A DNA stretch of 64,000 nucleotides, taken from Allobosea sp. CRIB-10 (GTDB lineage: Bacteria; Pseudomonadota; Alphaproteobacteria; Rhizobiales; Beijerinckiaceae). Below are positions 50,341 to 59,540 of the stretch, one piece after another. The position numbers were made by a program, and so were the translations under genes. Under the pieces are notes generated by a model. The model saw nothing but the letters and a program-made list of their open reading frames with translations, had not been told where the DNA came from and did not search any database. The number at the start of each line of letters is the position of its first letter. Positions within the stretch are counted from its first letter, which is position 1. The stretch is from the NCBI RefSeq assembly GCF_900112185.1, contig NZ_FOKP01000025.1, forward strand, positions 1-64,000, given 5' to 3'.

Positions 50341-51459
50341 ATGCGCATCACCCGCGTCGAGCCCTTCATCCTGCACATCCCGGTCACCGGCGGCTCGATC
50401 GCCGACTCGACCCATCGGATCAGCCATTGGGGCGTGGTCGGCACGAAGATCGTCAGCGAGGACGGGCTCACCGGCTATGGCTTCACCGGCACCCATGCCG
50501 ACCTTGCATCCGACCGGCTGATCACCGCCTGCATCCGCGACTGCTACGCGCCGCTGCTCGTCGGCGAGGACGCGTCCGAGCATTCGCGGCTCTGGCTCAA
50601 GCTCGCCCGCCACCCGGCGCTGCAATGGGTCGGCCGCGCCGGCATCACCCAGCTTGCGCTCGCCGCCGTCGACGTCGCGCTCTGGGATCTCAAGGCCAAG
50701 AAGGCGGGCCTGCCGCTCTGGCATCTGCTCGGTGGCGCCAGCAAATCGAAACTGGAAGCCTACAACACCGATATCGGCTGGCTCTCGATCCCGAAGGACG
50801 AGCTCGTCGAGGGCGCCCGCATGGCGGTCGAGCGCGACGGCTTCCACCGGATCAAGATCAAGGTCGGCCATGCCGACCCGATGACCGATATCGGCCGCCT
50901 CGAAGCGGTGCGCCGCGCCGTGGGCGACCATGTCACCATGGCGATCGACGGCAACGGCAAATGGGACCTGCCGACCTGCAAGCGCTTCTGCGCCCGCGCC
51001 GAGGGTCTCGACATCTTCTGGTTCGAGGAACCGCTCTGGTACGACGATATAGGCTCGCATGCCGAGCTCGCCCGCTCGACCGCGATCCCGGTCGCGCTCG
51101 GCGAGCAGCTCTATACGCTCGATGCCTTCCGCGCCTTCGTCCAGGCCGGCGCGATCCACTATGTCCAGCCTGACGTCACCCGCCTCGGCGGCATCACCGA
51201 GTACATCCAGGTGGCGGAGCTGGCGCTGGCCCATCGCCTGCCGGTGGCGCCCCATGCCGGCGAGATGAGCCAGGTCCATGTCCATCTCGCCTACTGGCAT
51301 CCAGCGACGCCGGTGCTCGAATACATTCCCTGGATCAAGGACGCCTTCGTGGAACCGGCCAATGTCGCCGACGGCTGCTTTCTGCGCCCGCAGCAGCCCG
51401 GCGCCGGCACCACGCCGACCGGGGACGCCTTTGCCCGCTTCGCCAAGCCGCTGGCCTGA
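50341..51459 (+). CDS. Mandelate racemase/muconate-lactonizing (enolase superfamily) enzyme
   Basis: A 372-aa acid-sugar dehydratase or racemase candidate. The N-terminal capping domain is followed by a barrel with the K-x-K base RIKIKVG near residue 175, metal ligands in AIDGNGKW, WFEEPLW and ALGEQLY, and a His in VAPHAGEMSQVH. The overall pattern is of the mandelate-racemase subgroup, members of which dehydrate sugar acids such as galactarate or fuconate. A LysE exporter gene follows after 11 bases. Substrate not assigned. Confidence 0.88.
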   Translation: MRITRVEPFILHIPVTGGSIADSTHRISHWGVVGTKIVSEDGLTGYGFTGTHADLASDRLITACIRDCYAPLLVGEDASEHSRLWLKLARHPALQWVGRAGITQLALAAVDVALWDLKAKKAGLPLWHLLGGASKSKLEAYNTDIGWLSIPKDELVEGARMAVERDGFHRIKIKVGHADPMTDIGRLEAVRRAVGDHVTMAIDGNGKWDLPTCKRFCARAEGLDIFWFEEPLWYDDIGSHAELARSTAIPVALGEQLYTLDAFRAFVQAGAIHYVQPDVTRLGGITEYIQVAELALAHRLPVAPHAGEMSQVHVHLAYWHPATPVLEYIPWIKDAFVEPANVADGCFLRPQQPGAGTTPTGDAFARFAKPLA

Positions 51460-51470
51460 AGGACCCCGCC

Positions 51471-52103
51471 ATGCTCGATGTCACCACGCTCGCCCTGTTC
51501 ACTGCCGCCTGCGCCGTGCTGACCGCGACGCCGGGACCGGACATGCTGTTGATCGCCTCGCGCAGCATGAGCCAGGGCCGCGCCGCCGGCTTCACGACCT
51601 ATGCCGGCATCGCCACCGGCAGCTATCTCCAGGCGCTTGCTGCAGCCTATGGCCTGTCGCAGCTCTTCCTGCTCGTGCCGGCCGCCTATGACGCGCTGCG
51701 CTGGGCCGGCGCCGCCTATCTCGCCTGGCTCGCCTGGAAAACCCTACGCTCGCCCGCGACACTGTTCGCGCCGACGGCCGATGCGGCGCGTTTCCCGCTG
51801 AGCCAGATCTTCCTGCAGGGCCTGCTGACCAATCTGCTCAACCCGAAGATGGCGCTGTTCATGCTGGCGCTGCTGCCGCAGTTCCTGAAGCCTGAGGCCG
51901 GCTCGCTGCTGCTGCAGGTCGTGGTGCTGGCCTCGATCCTCAACTTTGTGGGGTTGATCGCCAACGGCATCGTCATCGTGACGGCGAGCCGTCTCGGCCG
52001 CGCCATCGCCAGCCGCCCGCATCTGGCGCTCTGGCCGCAGCGCATCCTCGGCGTCGTCTTCGGCGGACTTGCGCTGCGCCTCGCCTTCGCCTCGCGCGAT
52101 TAG
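51471..52103 (+). CDS. LysE/RhtB-family exporter
   Basis: A 210-aa inner-membrane protein with six predicted spans. Family signs: TATPGPDMLLIASRSMSQGRAAGFTTYAGIATG near the N-terminus and FLQGLLTNLLNPKMALFMLALLPQFL in the middle. LysE/RhtB proteins export amino acids or related metabolites. It is co-directional with and close to the enolase-superfamily gene. Confidence 0.9.
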   Translation: MLDVTTLALFTAACAVLTATPGPDMLLIASRSMSQGRAAGFTTYAGIATGSYLQALAAAYGLSQLFLLVPAAYDALRWAGAAYLAWLAWKTLRSPATLFAPTADAARFPLSQIFLQGLLTNLLNPKMALFMLALLPQFLKPEAGSLLLQVVVLASILNFVGLIANGIVIVTASRLGRAIASRPHLALWPQRILGVVFGGLALRLAFASRD

Positions 52104-52164
52104 TGAGACCTTTCGTGCCAAGGCCCGCGAGGCGCCATCTTCCCTGACGCGGCCGGATGAGCCG

Positions 52165-52270
52165 CCTCTCTCTATCCCGGAACGAGGGAGAGAGGGAGAG
52201 GGGCCGGCGCCACATCTGACCAGCATCGGCTCTGCCCCCTCCCAACCCTCCCCCGCGCCGGGAGAGGGCT
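52165..52270. repeat. Palindromic purine/pyrimidine-rich repeat
   Basis: Two imperfect hairpins, CCTCTCTC...GAGAGAGG near 52165-52195 and CCCTCCCCC...GGGAGAGGG near 52245-52268, lie between the converging LysE and sirtuin genes. Repeats of this build are scattered in Rhizobiales genomes. No gene is evident in the 52104-52311 gap. Confidence 0.55.
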
Positions 52271-52311
52271 CCCGCGCTTATCCCGTCTTGCTCAAGGAAC
52301 GGCGGCCGTCA

Positions 52312-53067
52312 TCAGTTCGCCAGCCGCGCCAAGGCCGGGCCGATCTCGCTGCGCACGACGAGATCGGCGATCGGATCGAGATCGGTCGCCTCGCGGTTGA
52401 GGATGACGAGCTTGGCGCCGTTGCGCTTGGCGATCACCGGGAAGGTCGCGGCCGGGAAGACGACGAGCGAGGAACCGGCGACGAGATACAGATCGGCAGA
52501 CATCGTCAGCTCATGCGCCCGCAGCATCGGTTGCTGCGGCATCTGCTGGCCGAAGGAGATCGTCGCCGTCTTCACGATCCCGGCGCACATCATGCAGGAC
52601 GCCGGCTCGCCGCTCGCCTCGAATTCGGCCCGGATCGCCGAAAGCTCGTGCCGCCAGCCGCAGCTCAGGCAGGTCGCATAGGTGCCGTTGCCGTGCAGCT
52701 CGATCACGCCGTCCTCGGCGATGCCGGAGGCCTGGTGCAACCCGTCAATGTTCTGCGTGATCACGCCGGGCGAGCGCCCTTCCGCCACCAAGGTCGCCAG
52801 CGCCCGGTGGCCGCGATTGGGCCGCGCGTCGCGATAATGGTCGTCCATCACGAATTTGCGCCGCCAGGCCTCGATCCGCGCCTCGCGGCTGGCGAGGAAG
52901 GCTTCGAACGGGATCGGCTTGTTGGTCATCCAGGGCGAGCCGGGCGAACGGAAATCCGGCACGCCCGATTCGGTCGAAATCCCCGCCCCGGTGAACGGCA
53001 CGATCACCCGGGCGCGGTCGAGCATGGCGTGCAGTTCCTCGATCGCGTCCTGTGTCGTCTCGTCCAT
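52312..53067 (-). CDS. cobB: NAD-dependent protein deacylase (sirtuin)
   Basis: A 251-aa Sir2-family enzyme. NAD site GAGISTESGVPDFRSPGSPW, QNIDGLHQASG with catalytic-region Asp, and the catalytic His in ELHGNG. Zinc ligands are CLSC and CMMC, with the GSSLVVFPAATFP loop after them. Full length for a bacterial sirtuin; it removes acetyl or other acyl groups from lysines. Confidence 0.93.
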   Translation of the reverse strand: MDETTQDAIEELHAMLDRARVIVPFTGAGISTESGVPDFRSPGSPWMTNKPIPFEAFLASREARIEAWRRKFVMDDHYRDARPNRGHRALATLVAEGRSPGVITQNIDGLHQASGIAEDGVIELHGNGTYATCLSCGWRHELSAIRAEFEASGEPASCMMCAGIVKTATISFGQQMPQQPMLRAHELTMSADLYLVAGSSLVVFPAATFPVIAKRNGAKLVILNREATDLDPIADLVVRSEIGPALARLAN

Positions 53068-53177
53068 GCCGTCAGCCTCGCATTGTTTAGGTTCGAATAT
53101 GGGGGCTGCCGGCGCCGCGCTCCAGCCCTGCCGGCACAGGCGTTGACGTAGCGAGAAACGCGCCGCAAAGCTCAGCC

Positions 53178-54362
53178 ATGCCTGCGCCCTCTCCCGCCCC
53201 GCTCAATCCCGATCTCATCGACACCGCGACCCCGCCGATCCCAGAGGCCAAGGCCTGGGCCCGCGGCTATGCCGGTGGCAGCGGGCCGCTGATCGACCTG
53301 TCGCAGGCCGTACCCGGCTCGCCGCCGCCCGCGGCCCTTCTCGAGCGCCTCGCCGAGGCCGCAGCCGCGCCCGAGAGCACGCGCTACGGCCCGATCGCCG
53401 GCGACGACATCCTGCGCGAGGCCTATGCCGCCGAGAGCAGCACGTTTTATGGCGGTACGATCCGGCCGCAGGAGATCGCGATCACCGCCGGCTGCAACCA
53501 GGCCTATGTCACGGTAATGATGGCGCTGGCGCGGGCCGGCGACAATGTGCTGCTGCCAACGCCCTGGTACTTCAACCATGAGATGACGCTGAACATGCTC
53601 GGCGTCGAGCCGCGCCCGCTGCCCTGCGATCCGCAAGCCGGCTTCGTGCCGGATGCCGAGGTCGCAGAGGCGCTGATCGACGAACGAACCCGCGCCATTG
53701 TCCTGGTGACGCCGAACAATCCGACCGGTGCCGTCTATCCGCCCGCGACCATCGCCGCCTTCGCCGCGCTCTGCCGCAGGCGGAAAATCTGGCTGGTCCT
53801 CGACGAGACCTATCGCGACTTCCTGCCCGAAGGCTCGGATCGCCCACATGAGCTCTTCGCCGCAAGCGACTGGCAGGATTCGCTGATCGGCCTCTACAGC
53901 TTCTCCAAGGCCTATGCCGTGCCCGGCTGGCGGCTCGGCGCGATCACCGCCGGCGAGACCGCGCTCGCCCAGATCGGCAAGGTGCTCGACTGCGTCCAGA
54001 TCAGCCCGGTCCGCGCCGGCCAGAGCGCCGTCGCCTGGGGCATCGACGGCATCCGCGCCTGGCGGCAGGCCAACCGCGCCGAGATGAATTCCCGCGCCGC
54101 GCTCTTCCGCCAGGCGATCGCGCCGCTGAATGGCTGGACCGTGCTCGCCGCCGGCGCCTATTTCGCCTATGTCGCGCATCCCTTCGAGGGCGTGCCGGCG
54201 GCGGAGGTCGTCCGCCGGCTGGTGCAGGAACGCGGCGTGCTCGCTTTGCCCGGCCCCTATTTCGGCCCTGGGCAGGAGCAGCATTTGCGCATCGCCATCG
54301 CCAATGTCGCGGCCGAGCGCATCGCAGCGCTCGGCGAGCGGCTGAAGGGCTTTGCGCTCTGA
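53178..54362 (+). CDS. PLP-dependent aminotransferase (class I/II)
   Basis: A 394-aa fold-type I aminotransferase: YGPIAGDDILREAYA, GCNQAYVTVMMALA, PNNPTGAVYPP, LDETYRDFL, and the cofactor lysine in SFSKAYAVPGWRLGA. The conserved Arg for substrate carboxylate is in HLRIAIANV. It carries no neighbours of a defined pathway, so the amino donor and acceptor are not assigned. Confidence 0.9.
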   Translation: MPAPSPAPLNPDLIDTATPPIPEAKAWARGYAGGSGPLIDLSQAVPGSPPPAALLERLAEAAAAPESTRYGPIAGDDILREAYAAESSTFYGGTIRPQEIAITAGCNQAYVTVMMALARAGDNVLLPTPWYFNHEMTLNMLGVEPRPLPCDPQAGFVPDAEVAEALIDERTRAIVLVTPNNPTGAVYPPATIAAFAALCRRRKIWLVLDETYRDFLPEGSDRPHELFAASDWQDSLIGLYSFSKAYAVPGWRLGAITAGETALAQIGKVLDCVQISPVRAGQSAVAWGIDGIRAWRQANRAEMNSRAALFRQAIAPLNGWTVLAAGAYFAYVAHPFEGVPAAEVVRRLVQERGVLALPGPYFGPGQEQHLRIAIANVAAERIAALGERLKGFAL

Positions 54363-54369
54363 GACGACC

Positions 54370-54762
54370 TCAGCGCAGCAGCGCCGCGTAGCGCTCGCGA
54401 TAGGCGAAGGCGAGAAGCGCGCCGCAGACCGCGACGATCGCCGCCACCGGAATGCCCTGCGGGTTGAGCTCGGCATGGAACAGCACGATCACCGTCATCA
54501 CCGGTGCGATCAAGGCGAGGCCCAGCGCCGGCGCCAGATTGAACAGCAACAGCAGGCCGCCGACGAGGTTCACGCTCTTCAGCAGCGGCAGAAAGAATTT
54601 CGCCTCCTGGAGCGAGGTTTCCCAGGCGCGGCCCTGCTCCGTCACCGGCGGGTGGATCAGGTGCGTGCCGGTCGCGAGGAACCAGAAACCGTCGACCGCA
54701 CTGACGATGAAGAGCAGGCCGAGGGCGATACGGGGCAAGGTGACCATCAGAAAGTTGCGCAT
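54370..54762 (-). CDS. Small DoxX-like membrane protein
   Basis: A 130-aa protein with four hydrophobic segments: RIALGLLFIVSAVDGFWFL, LLKSVNLVGGLLLLFN, LGLALIAPVMTVIVLFHAEL and VAAIVAVCGALLAFAY. The overall shape and the FHAELNPQG turn resemble DoxX-like proteins. It converges on the aminotransferase gene and is divergent from the VOC gene. Function unknown. Confidence 0.75.
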   Translation of the reverse strand: MRNFLMVTLPRIALGLLFIVSAVDGFWFLATGTHLIHPPVTEQGRAWETSLQEAKFFLPLLKSVNLVGGLLLLFNLAPALGLALIAPVMTVIVLFHAELNPQGIPVAAIVAVCGALLAFAYRERYAALLR

Positions 54763-54924
54763 AGTCCGTCTTCTTGTCGGTTGAAGCGCCGGGCGAAGCC
54801 GGCGCGGCTGCATTGCGCCCGCCTGAGCGGGTTTTGCCCCTCGCGCGCTTGTGACATGCGTGCTGACGCGAAGAATGCTCTGCACGGCCGCAGCGGCAAT
54901 GCGCCGCGACCGGAACAGGTGACG

Positions 54925-55902
54925 ATGACGATCGCATTGACGAGACGGACCCTGCTGCGGCTCGCCGGGACCACTTCTCTCGCCATGGCGGCGGCTGCAG
55001 CCGCGCAGGCGGAGGGACCGGCGCCGGCCGGCACAGGCTCGGAACCGGGCCTTGCCGGCAGCGCGCCGATCCGCTGCGGCGCGATCGGCCTGCGCGTGCG
55101 CGATCTCGACCGGATGAGCCGCTACTACCAGTCGGTGCTTGGGCTTAGCGTCATCTCGGCCAGCGCCGATGGCGTCATCCTCGGTGCCGGCGGCGTGCCG
55201 CTGGTCTGGCTGGAACCGCGGCCGCAGGCTGCTTTCGAACCGCGCAATGCCGCCGGCCTGTTTCACACCGCTTTCCTGATGCCGTCGCGGCACGATCTCG
55301 CCCGCTGGCTCGTCCATGTCGCGCGCAACCAGACGCCGCTCACCGGCTTTGCCGATCACAGCGTCAGCGAAGCGGTCTATCTCGACGATCCGGAGGGCAA
55401 CGGCATCGAGGTCTATGCCGATCGCGATCCACGACTCTGGCGCTGGGAGGGCGAGCGCGTCGTCATGGGCACGCACCGGCTCGACGTCGACGGGATTCTG
55501 AGCCTCACCGACACCAGCCGCAGCGATTATCGCGAGGCGCCGGCCGGACTGCGCATCGGTCATATGCATCTGCGCGTCGGTGACATCGCGCAGTCGGAGA
55601 GCTTCTACCGCGACGCGATCGGCCTCGATTCGACCTCGCGGCGCGACACGGCGAGCTTCCTCTCATCCGGCCGCTATCATCACCATGTCGCGCTCAACAC
55701 CTGGAACAGCGCCGGCGCCGGGCCGCGCGACCAGGCCCAGACCGGCCTCGACTGGTTCTCGCTGGAGGTCGCCGATCCCGCTCTGCTTGCCGCGCAGCGC
55801 GAGCGCATGGCGAGAGCCGGCTATACGCCGACGACGGTGGCCCGCGGCTTCGAGAGCACCGATCCGTGGGGTACGCGGCTCAGGTTGGTGGGCGCAGTCT
55901 GA
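54925..55902 (+). CDS. VOC-superfamily (CatE-like dioxygenase) protein with Tat signal
   Basis: A 325-aa protein of two VOC modules, like catechol-2,3-dioxygenase CatE. The first (GAIGLRVRDLDRMSRYYQSVLGL) ends with EVYADRDP; the second (IGHMHLRVGDIAQSESFYRDAIGL) carries HHHVALNTW and DWFSLEV. Candidate metal ligands are His in HMHL and HHHV and a Glu. The N-terminus MTIALTRRTLLRLAG is a twin-arginine leader, so it should be exported folded, unusual for this family. ATG 54925 places the leader correctly. Confidence 0.8.
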   Translation: MTIALTRRTLLRLAGTTSLAMAAAAAAQAEGPAPAGTGSEPGLAGSAPIRCGAIGLRVRDLDRMSRYYQSVLGLSVISASADGVILGAGGVPLVWLEPRPQAAFEPRNAAGLFHTAFLMPSRHDLARWLVHVARNQTPLTGFADHSVSEAVYLDDPEGNGIEVYADRDPRLWRWEGERVVMGTHRLDVDGILSLTDTSRSDYREAPAGLRIGHMHLRVGDIAQSESFYRDAIGLDSTSRRDTASFLSSGRYHHHVALNTWNSAGAGPRDQAQTGLDWFSLEVADPALLAAQRERMARAGYTPTTVARGFESTDPWGTRLRLVGAV

Positions 55903-55904
55903 GG

Positions 55905-55996
55905 CGTCATGCTCGCCCTTGTGGCGAGCATCCACGTCTTGAACACCCGCTCGACCAGCAAAGACATGGATGGTCGGGACAAGCCCGACCATGACG
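55905..55996. repeat. CGTCAT...ATGACG palindromic element, copy B (inverted)
   Basis: A 92-base element that is the reverse orientation of copies A and C: it opens CGTCATGCTCGCCCTTGTGG and closes GGGACAAGCCCGACCATGACG with the conserved ends of ~35 bases. The centre (about 20 bases) differs between copies. It begins 3 bases after the VOC stop and lies between converging genes. Confidence 0.88.
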
Positions 55997-56026
55997 AGGA
56001 AGGTGTCCGTTGCGCCCGAAGGCTCC

Positions 56027-57556
56027 TCACATCGTCGCGCCGATCTGCCAGGGCACGAACTCGGCGTCGCCATAGCCGAGCTGCTCGGACTTCGAGCGCT
56101 CGCCCGAGGCGATCTTGAGCAGCGTCTCGAAGATCTCGCGGCCCTTCTCCTCCAGGCTCACGCCGTCGAGCACGTCGCCGCAATTGATGTCCATGTCGTC
56201 GATCATCTTCTCGTAGATCGGCGTGTTGGTGGCGAGCTTGACCGAGGGCGTCGGCTTGCAGCCATAGGCCGAGCCGCGGCCGGTCGTGAAGGCGAGGATG
56301 TTGGCGCCGCCAGCGACCTGGCCGGTCGCAGCGACCGGGTCGTAGCCGGGCGTGTCCATGTAGACGAAGCCCTTGTCGCGCACCGGCTCGGCATAGTGGT
56401 AGACGGCCGAGAGCGTCTTTGTGCCGCCCTTGGCGGCCGCGCCGAGCGACTTTTCCAGGATGGTGGTGAGCCCGCCCGCCTTGTTACCCGGCGACGGGTT
56501 GTTGTTCATGCTCATCCGGGCGCGCTCGGTATAGTCCTCCCACCACTTGATGATGCCGACGAGCTTCTCGCCGACCTCGCGGGTGGCGGCGCGGCGGGTG
56601 AGCAGGTGCTCGGCGCCGTAAATCTCCGGCGTCTCGGAGAGGATCGCGGTGCCGCCATGCTCAACAAGGATGTCGACGGCGGCGCCCAGCGCCGGATTGG
56701 CGGTGATGCCGGAATAGCCGTCCGAGCCGCCGCATTGCAGCGCCAGCATCAATTCGGAGGCCGGCACCGTCTCGCGCGACACCCGGTTGGCGATCGGCAG
56801 CATTGTCTTCAGCGCCTCGACGCCGGCCGCGACGCTCTTCTTGGTGCCGCCGGTCTCCTGGATCGTCATGGTGCGGAAGATGTCGCTCTCCTCGACGCCA
56901 TAGGCTTCCTTCATCCGCTTGATCTGGAAGCCCTCGCAGCCGAGGCCGACGACCAGCACCGCCGCCATGTTCGGATTGCAGGCATAGCCCCAGGTCGTGC
57001 GCTTCAAGACCTCGAAGCTCTCGCCATTGTAATCGATGCCGCAACCGGTGCCGTGGGTCAGCGCGATCACCCCGTCGACATTGGGATAATCGGCGAGGAT
57101 GCCGGAGCGCTTGACCTCCTCGGCCATGAAGCGCGCGGCCGAGGCCGAACAGTTCACCGAGGTGAGGATGCCGACATAATTGCGCGTGCCGGCCCGGCCG
57201 TCCTTGCGGCGGAAGCCCTGGAAGGTCGCCTGCTGCTCGACCGGCAGGATCAGCTCCTGCTTGGCCTCGGCGGCATAGGCATAGTCGCGCTCGAAGGCGT
57301 GGAAGCCGGTATTGTGCTCGTGCACCCATTCGCCCGGCGGGATGTCGTCCGTGGCGAAGCCGATGATCTGGCCGAACTTGCGGATCGGCTCGTCCTTGGC
57401 GATCCGGGTCAGCGCGATCTTGTGACCGCGCGGGATGCGCTTCAGCGCGGTGACCCCGGCAGCACTGACACCGACATCGATCGGATCGACGGCGACCGCA
57501 ACATTGTCGGCGGCGTTGAGCTTGAGCGTGCGCGGCGGAACGACTTTGTCGAGCAT
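56027..57556 (-). CDS. Altronate/galactarate dehydratase-family enzyme (UxaA/GarD)
   Basis: A 509-aa lyase with an N-terminal SAF domain (LKLNAADNVAVAVDPIDVG ... HKIALTRIAKDEPIRKFGQ) and a C-terminal catalytic domain bearing HGTGCG, LQCGGSDGYSG and YGCKPTP, whose cysteines and His likely hold iron. It removes water from altronate or a related aldonic/aldaric acid to a 2-keto-3-deoxy acid. AAGG seven bases before the ATG supports the start. gntK and a 6-phosphogluconate dehydrogenase lie on the same strand upstream; an exact substrate is not assigned. Confidence 0.88.
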   Translation of the reverse strand: MLDKVVPPRTLKLNAADNVAVAVDPIDVGVSAAGVTALKRIPRGHKIALTRIAKDEPIRKFGQIIGFATDDIPPGEWVHEHNTGFHAFERDYAYAAEAKQELILPVEQQATFQGFRRKDGRAGTRNYVGILTSVNCSASAARFMAEEVKRSGILADYPNVDGVIALTHGTGCGIDYNGESFEVLKRTTWGYACNPNMAAVLVVGLGCEGFQIKRMKEAYGVEESDIFRTMTIQETGGTKKSVAAGVEALKTMLPIANRVSRETVPASELMLALQCGGSDGYSGITANPALGAAVDILVEHGGTAILSETPEIYGAEHLLTRRAATREVGEKLVGIIKWWEDYTERARMSMNNNPSPGNKAGGLTTILEKSLGAAAKGGTKTLSAVYHYAEPVRDKGFVYMDTPGYDPVAATGQVAGGANILAFTTGRGSAYGCKPTPSVKLATNTPIYEKMIDDMDINCGDVLDGVSLEEKGREIFETLLKIASGERSKSEQLGYGDAEFVPWQIGATM

Positions 57557-57699
57557 GATGATACCTTGGGATCGGCGGCTCCCCCGCCTCCTCCAAGCAA
57601 TGCGCTGATTGCGGCCTTTTTTCAATCGGTTGAAACTAGGAGCTGCGTTGCGGCCCGCGCCGGGCGGAATTCTGCTGGGTGGGCAAAGGCACCGGCTTT

Positions 57700-57797
57700 C
57701 GTCATGGTCGGGCTTGTCCCGACCATCCACGCCTTCGCTTCAGCAATCGCGTGCGGTGTTCAAGACGTGGATGCTCGCCACAAGGGCGAGCATGACG
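57700..57797. repeat. CGTCAT...ATGACG palindromic element, copy C
   Basis: A 98-base element with ends CGTCATGGTCGGGCTTGTCC and CCACAAGGGCGAGCATGACG, and a diverged centre. The left end folds ATGGTCGGG with CCCGACCAT. It lies between the gntK stop and the dehydratase start, both on the minus strand, so it would be in their shared transcript if there is one. Confidence 0.88.
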
Positions 57798-57807
57798 GGT
57801 TGCTCCC

Positions 57808-58335
57808 TCAGCTCAGCCGAAGCTCGCGCACGACCTGCTCGACGATCGCCTCCTTGCTCGCCTCGACCTGGACGACGAGCGGGTTCTCGTCGGCGCCCGG
57901 CTCCTGCAACGTGGCGAACTGGCTGTCGAGCAGCGCGGGCGGCATGAAATGGTGCTGGCGCGCCGCCATGCGCTGGCCGATCAGCTCGCGCGAGCCCTTG
58001 AGATAGACCAGCGCGACGTCCGGGCGATCGCCGACGATCACCTCGCGATACGCCTTTTTCAGCGCCGAGCAGGTGACGATACCGTTCTTGCCTGTCGCGC
58101 GCAGGTCATCGATCCAGGCCGCGATCGCCGCGAGCCAGGGCCTGCGGTCCTCATCGGTCAGCGGAGTGCCTGAAGACATCTTCGCGACGTTCGCGGGTGG
58201 ATGGAACGAATCCGCATCGCGGAAAGGCCAGCCGAGACGCTCGGCCAGCCGCTCACCGAGCGAGGTCTTGCCCGAGCTCGCCACACCCATCACGACGATC
58301 ACCGCCGGTTTCCCGGCGCCATTGGCAAAGGTCAT
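57808..58335 (-). CDS. gntK: Gluconokinase
   Basis: A 175-aa kinase making 6-phosphogluconate from gluconate. Walker A MGVASSGKTSLG, DADSFHPPANVAKMSSG, PLTDEDRRPWLAA, CSALKKAYRE and LKGSRELIGQRM are all GntK signatures. It follows the 6-phosphogluconate dehydrogenase gene after 6 bases, so the two likely work in series. Confidence 0.95.
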   Translation of the reverse strand: MTFANGAGKPAVIVVMGVASSGKTSLGERLAERLGWPFRDADSFHPPANVAKMSSGTPLTDEDRRPWLAAIAAWIDDLRATGKNGIVTCSALKKAYREVIVGDRPDVALVYLKGSRELIGQRMAARQHHFMPPALLDSQFATLQEPGADENPLVVQVEASKEAIVEQVVRELRLS

Positions 58336-58341
58336 GCTCGC

Positions 58342-59328
58342 TCAGCCTTGCTTCTTCGGCTCGACATGGCCGCCGAAGCCGGCGCGCATGGCGGAGAGGA
58401 TCTTCTCGGCGAAGGTGTGGTCCTTGCGCGAGCGGAAGCGGGTGTAGAGCGAGGAGGTCAGCACCTCGGCCGGCGTCGCGGTCTCGATCGCCGCCTGCAC
58501 CGTCCAGCGCCCCTCGCCCGAATCCGAGACATGGCCGGAATAGGCGCCGAGTTCCTCATCGGCCGCCAGCGCCTCGGCGGTGAGGTCGAGCAGCCAAGAG
58601 GTCACGACCGAGCCGCGCCGCCAGACCTCGGCGATCTCGGCGACGTCGAAATCGAAGCCGTACTCCTCCGGCAGGCCCTCCTTGGCCGAGGCGTTGCGCA
58701 GGAGGTCGAAGCCCTCGGCGAAGGCCTGCATCATCCCGTATTCGATGCCGTTATGGATCATCTTGACGAAATGGCCGGCGCCGGCCGGGCCGCAATGCAG
58801 ATAGCCCTGCTCGGCCGTCGGGTTGCGCCCCTCGCGATGCTTGGTCGGCTCGATCCCGCCCTTGCCCGGCGCCAGCGCCTGGAAGATCGGCTCCAGCCGG
58901 TCGAAGGTCGCCTTGTCGCCGCCGATCATCAGGCAATAGCCGCGCTCCAGCCCGTGCACGCCGCCGGAGGTGCCGATGTCCAGATAATGCAGGCCCTTGG
59001 CCTCGAGCTCGCGCCCGCGCCGGACATCGTCCTTCCAGAAGGCGTTGCCGCCATCGATCAACGTGTCGCCCGGCGCCATCATCGCCGCAAGATCGGCGAG
59101 CGTTGTCTCGGTGATCTCGCCCGCCGGCAGCATGATCCAGATCGCGCGCGGCGCCTGGAGCTTTTCGACCATCTCCTTGAGGTCGCCGACATTGACGGCG
59201 CCGTCCTTGGCCAGCGCCTCGCCCGGCTTCGGGTCGCGGTCATAGACCACGCAATTGTGCCCGGCGCGGAGCAGCCGCCGGACGATATTGGCTCCCATGC
59301 GGCCGAGGCCGACCACTCCAAGCTGCAT
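58342..59328 (-). CDS. gnd: 6-phosphogluconate dehydrogenase (decarboxylating), short form
   Basis: A 328-aa enzyme of the ~330-residue class rather than the 470-residue Gnd. NAD(P) site VVGLGRMGANIVRRL, IDGGNAFW, TSGGVHGLERGYCLMIGG, and the catalytic Lys in HFVKMIHNGIEYGMMQ. It oxidises 6-phosphogluconate to ribulose 5-phosphate. Start 59328 matches the family; the longer frame is not homologous. Six bases before gntK on the same strand. Confidence 0.94.
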   Translation of the reverse strand: MQLGVVGLGRMGANIVRRLLRAGHNCVVYDRDPKPGEALAKDGAVNVGDLKEMVEKLQAPRAIWIMLPAGEITETTLADLAAMMAPGDTLIDGGNAFWKDDVRRGRELEAKGLHYLDIGTSGGVHGLERGYCLMIGGDKATFDRLEPIFQALAPGKGGIEPTKHREGRNPTAEQGYLHCGPAGAGHFVKMIHNGIEYGMMQAFAEGFDLLRNASAKEGLPEEYGFDFDVAEIAEVWRRGSVVTSWLLDLTAEALAADEELGAYSGHVSDSGEGRWTVQAAIETATPAEVLTSSLYTRFRSRKDHTFAEKILSAMRAGFGGHVEPKKQG

Positions 59329-59540
59329 CGCGAACGCTCCTGCTGCCGGCAGAGAGCCGGCTTTGGCGATGCTAAATGCCCCGATGAAAGCCGGCCGGCA
59401 AGCGTTGGCCGGCCGGCACGCTGGCTGCATCCTGTTGTCCGGACGCTCTGGCGGCCGGGCGAAAGCTTGCTTAAACGCGGCTGACGCTTCTTTTTCATGA
59501 GTGGCGAATATCCACAGCGAAGGCAGGCAAAGGGAGCGTC

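Noticed and set aside
55970..58006. 678-codon open frame on the plus strand
   Set aside because: It is antisense to the altronate-dehydratase-like gene and runs through two palindromic repeats.
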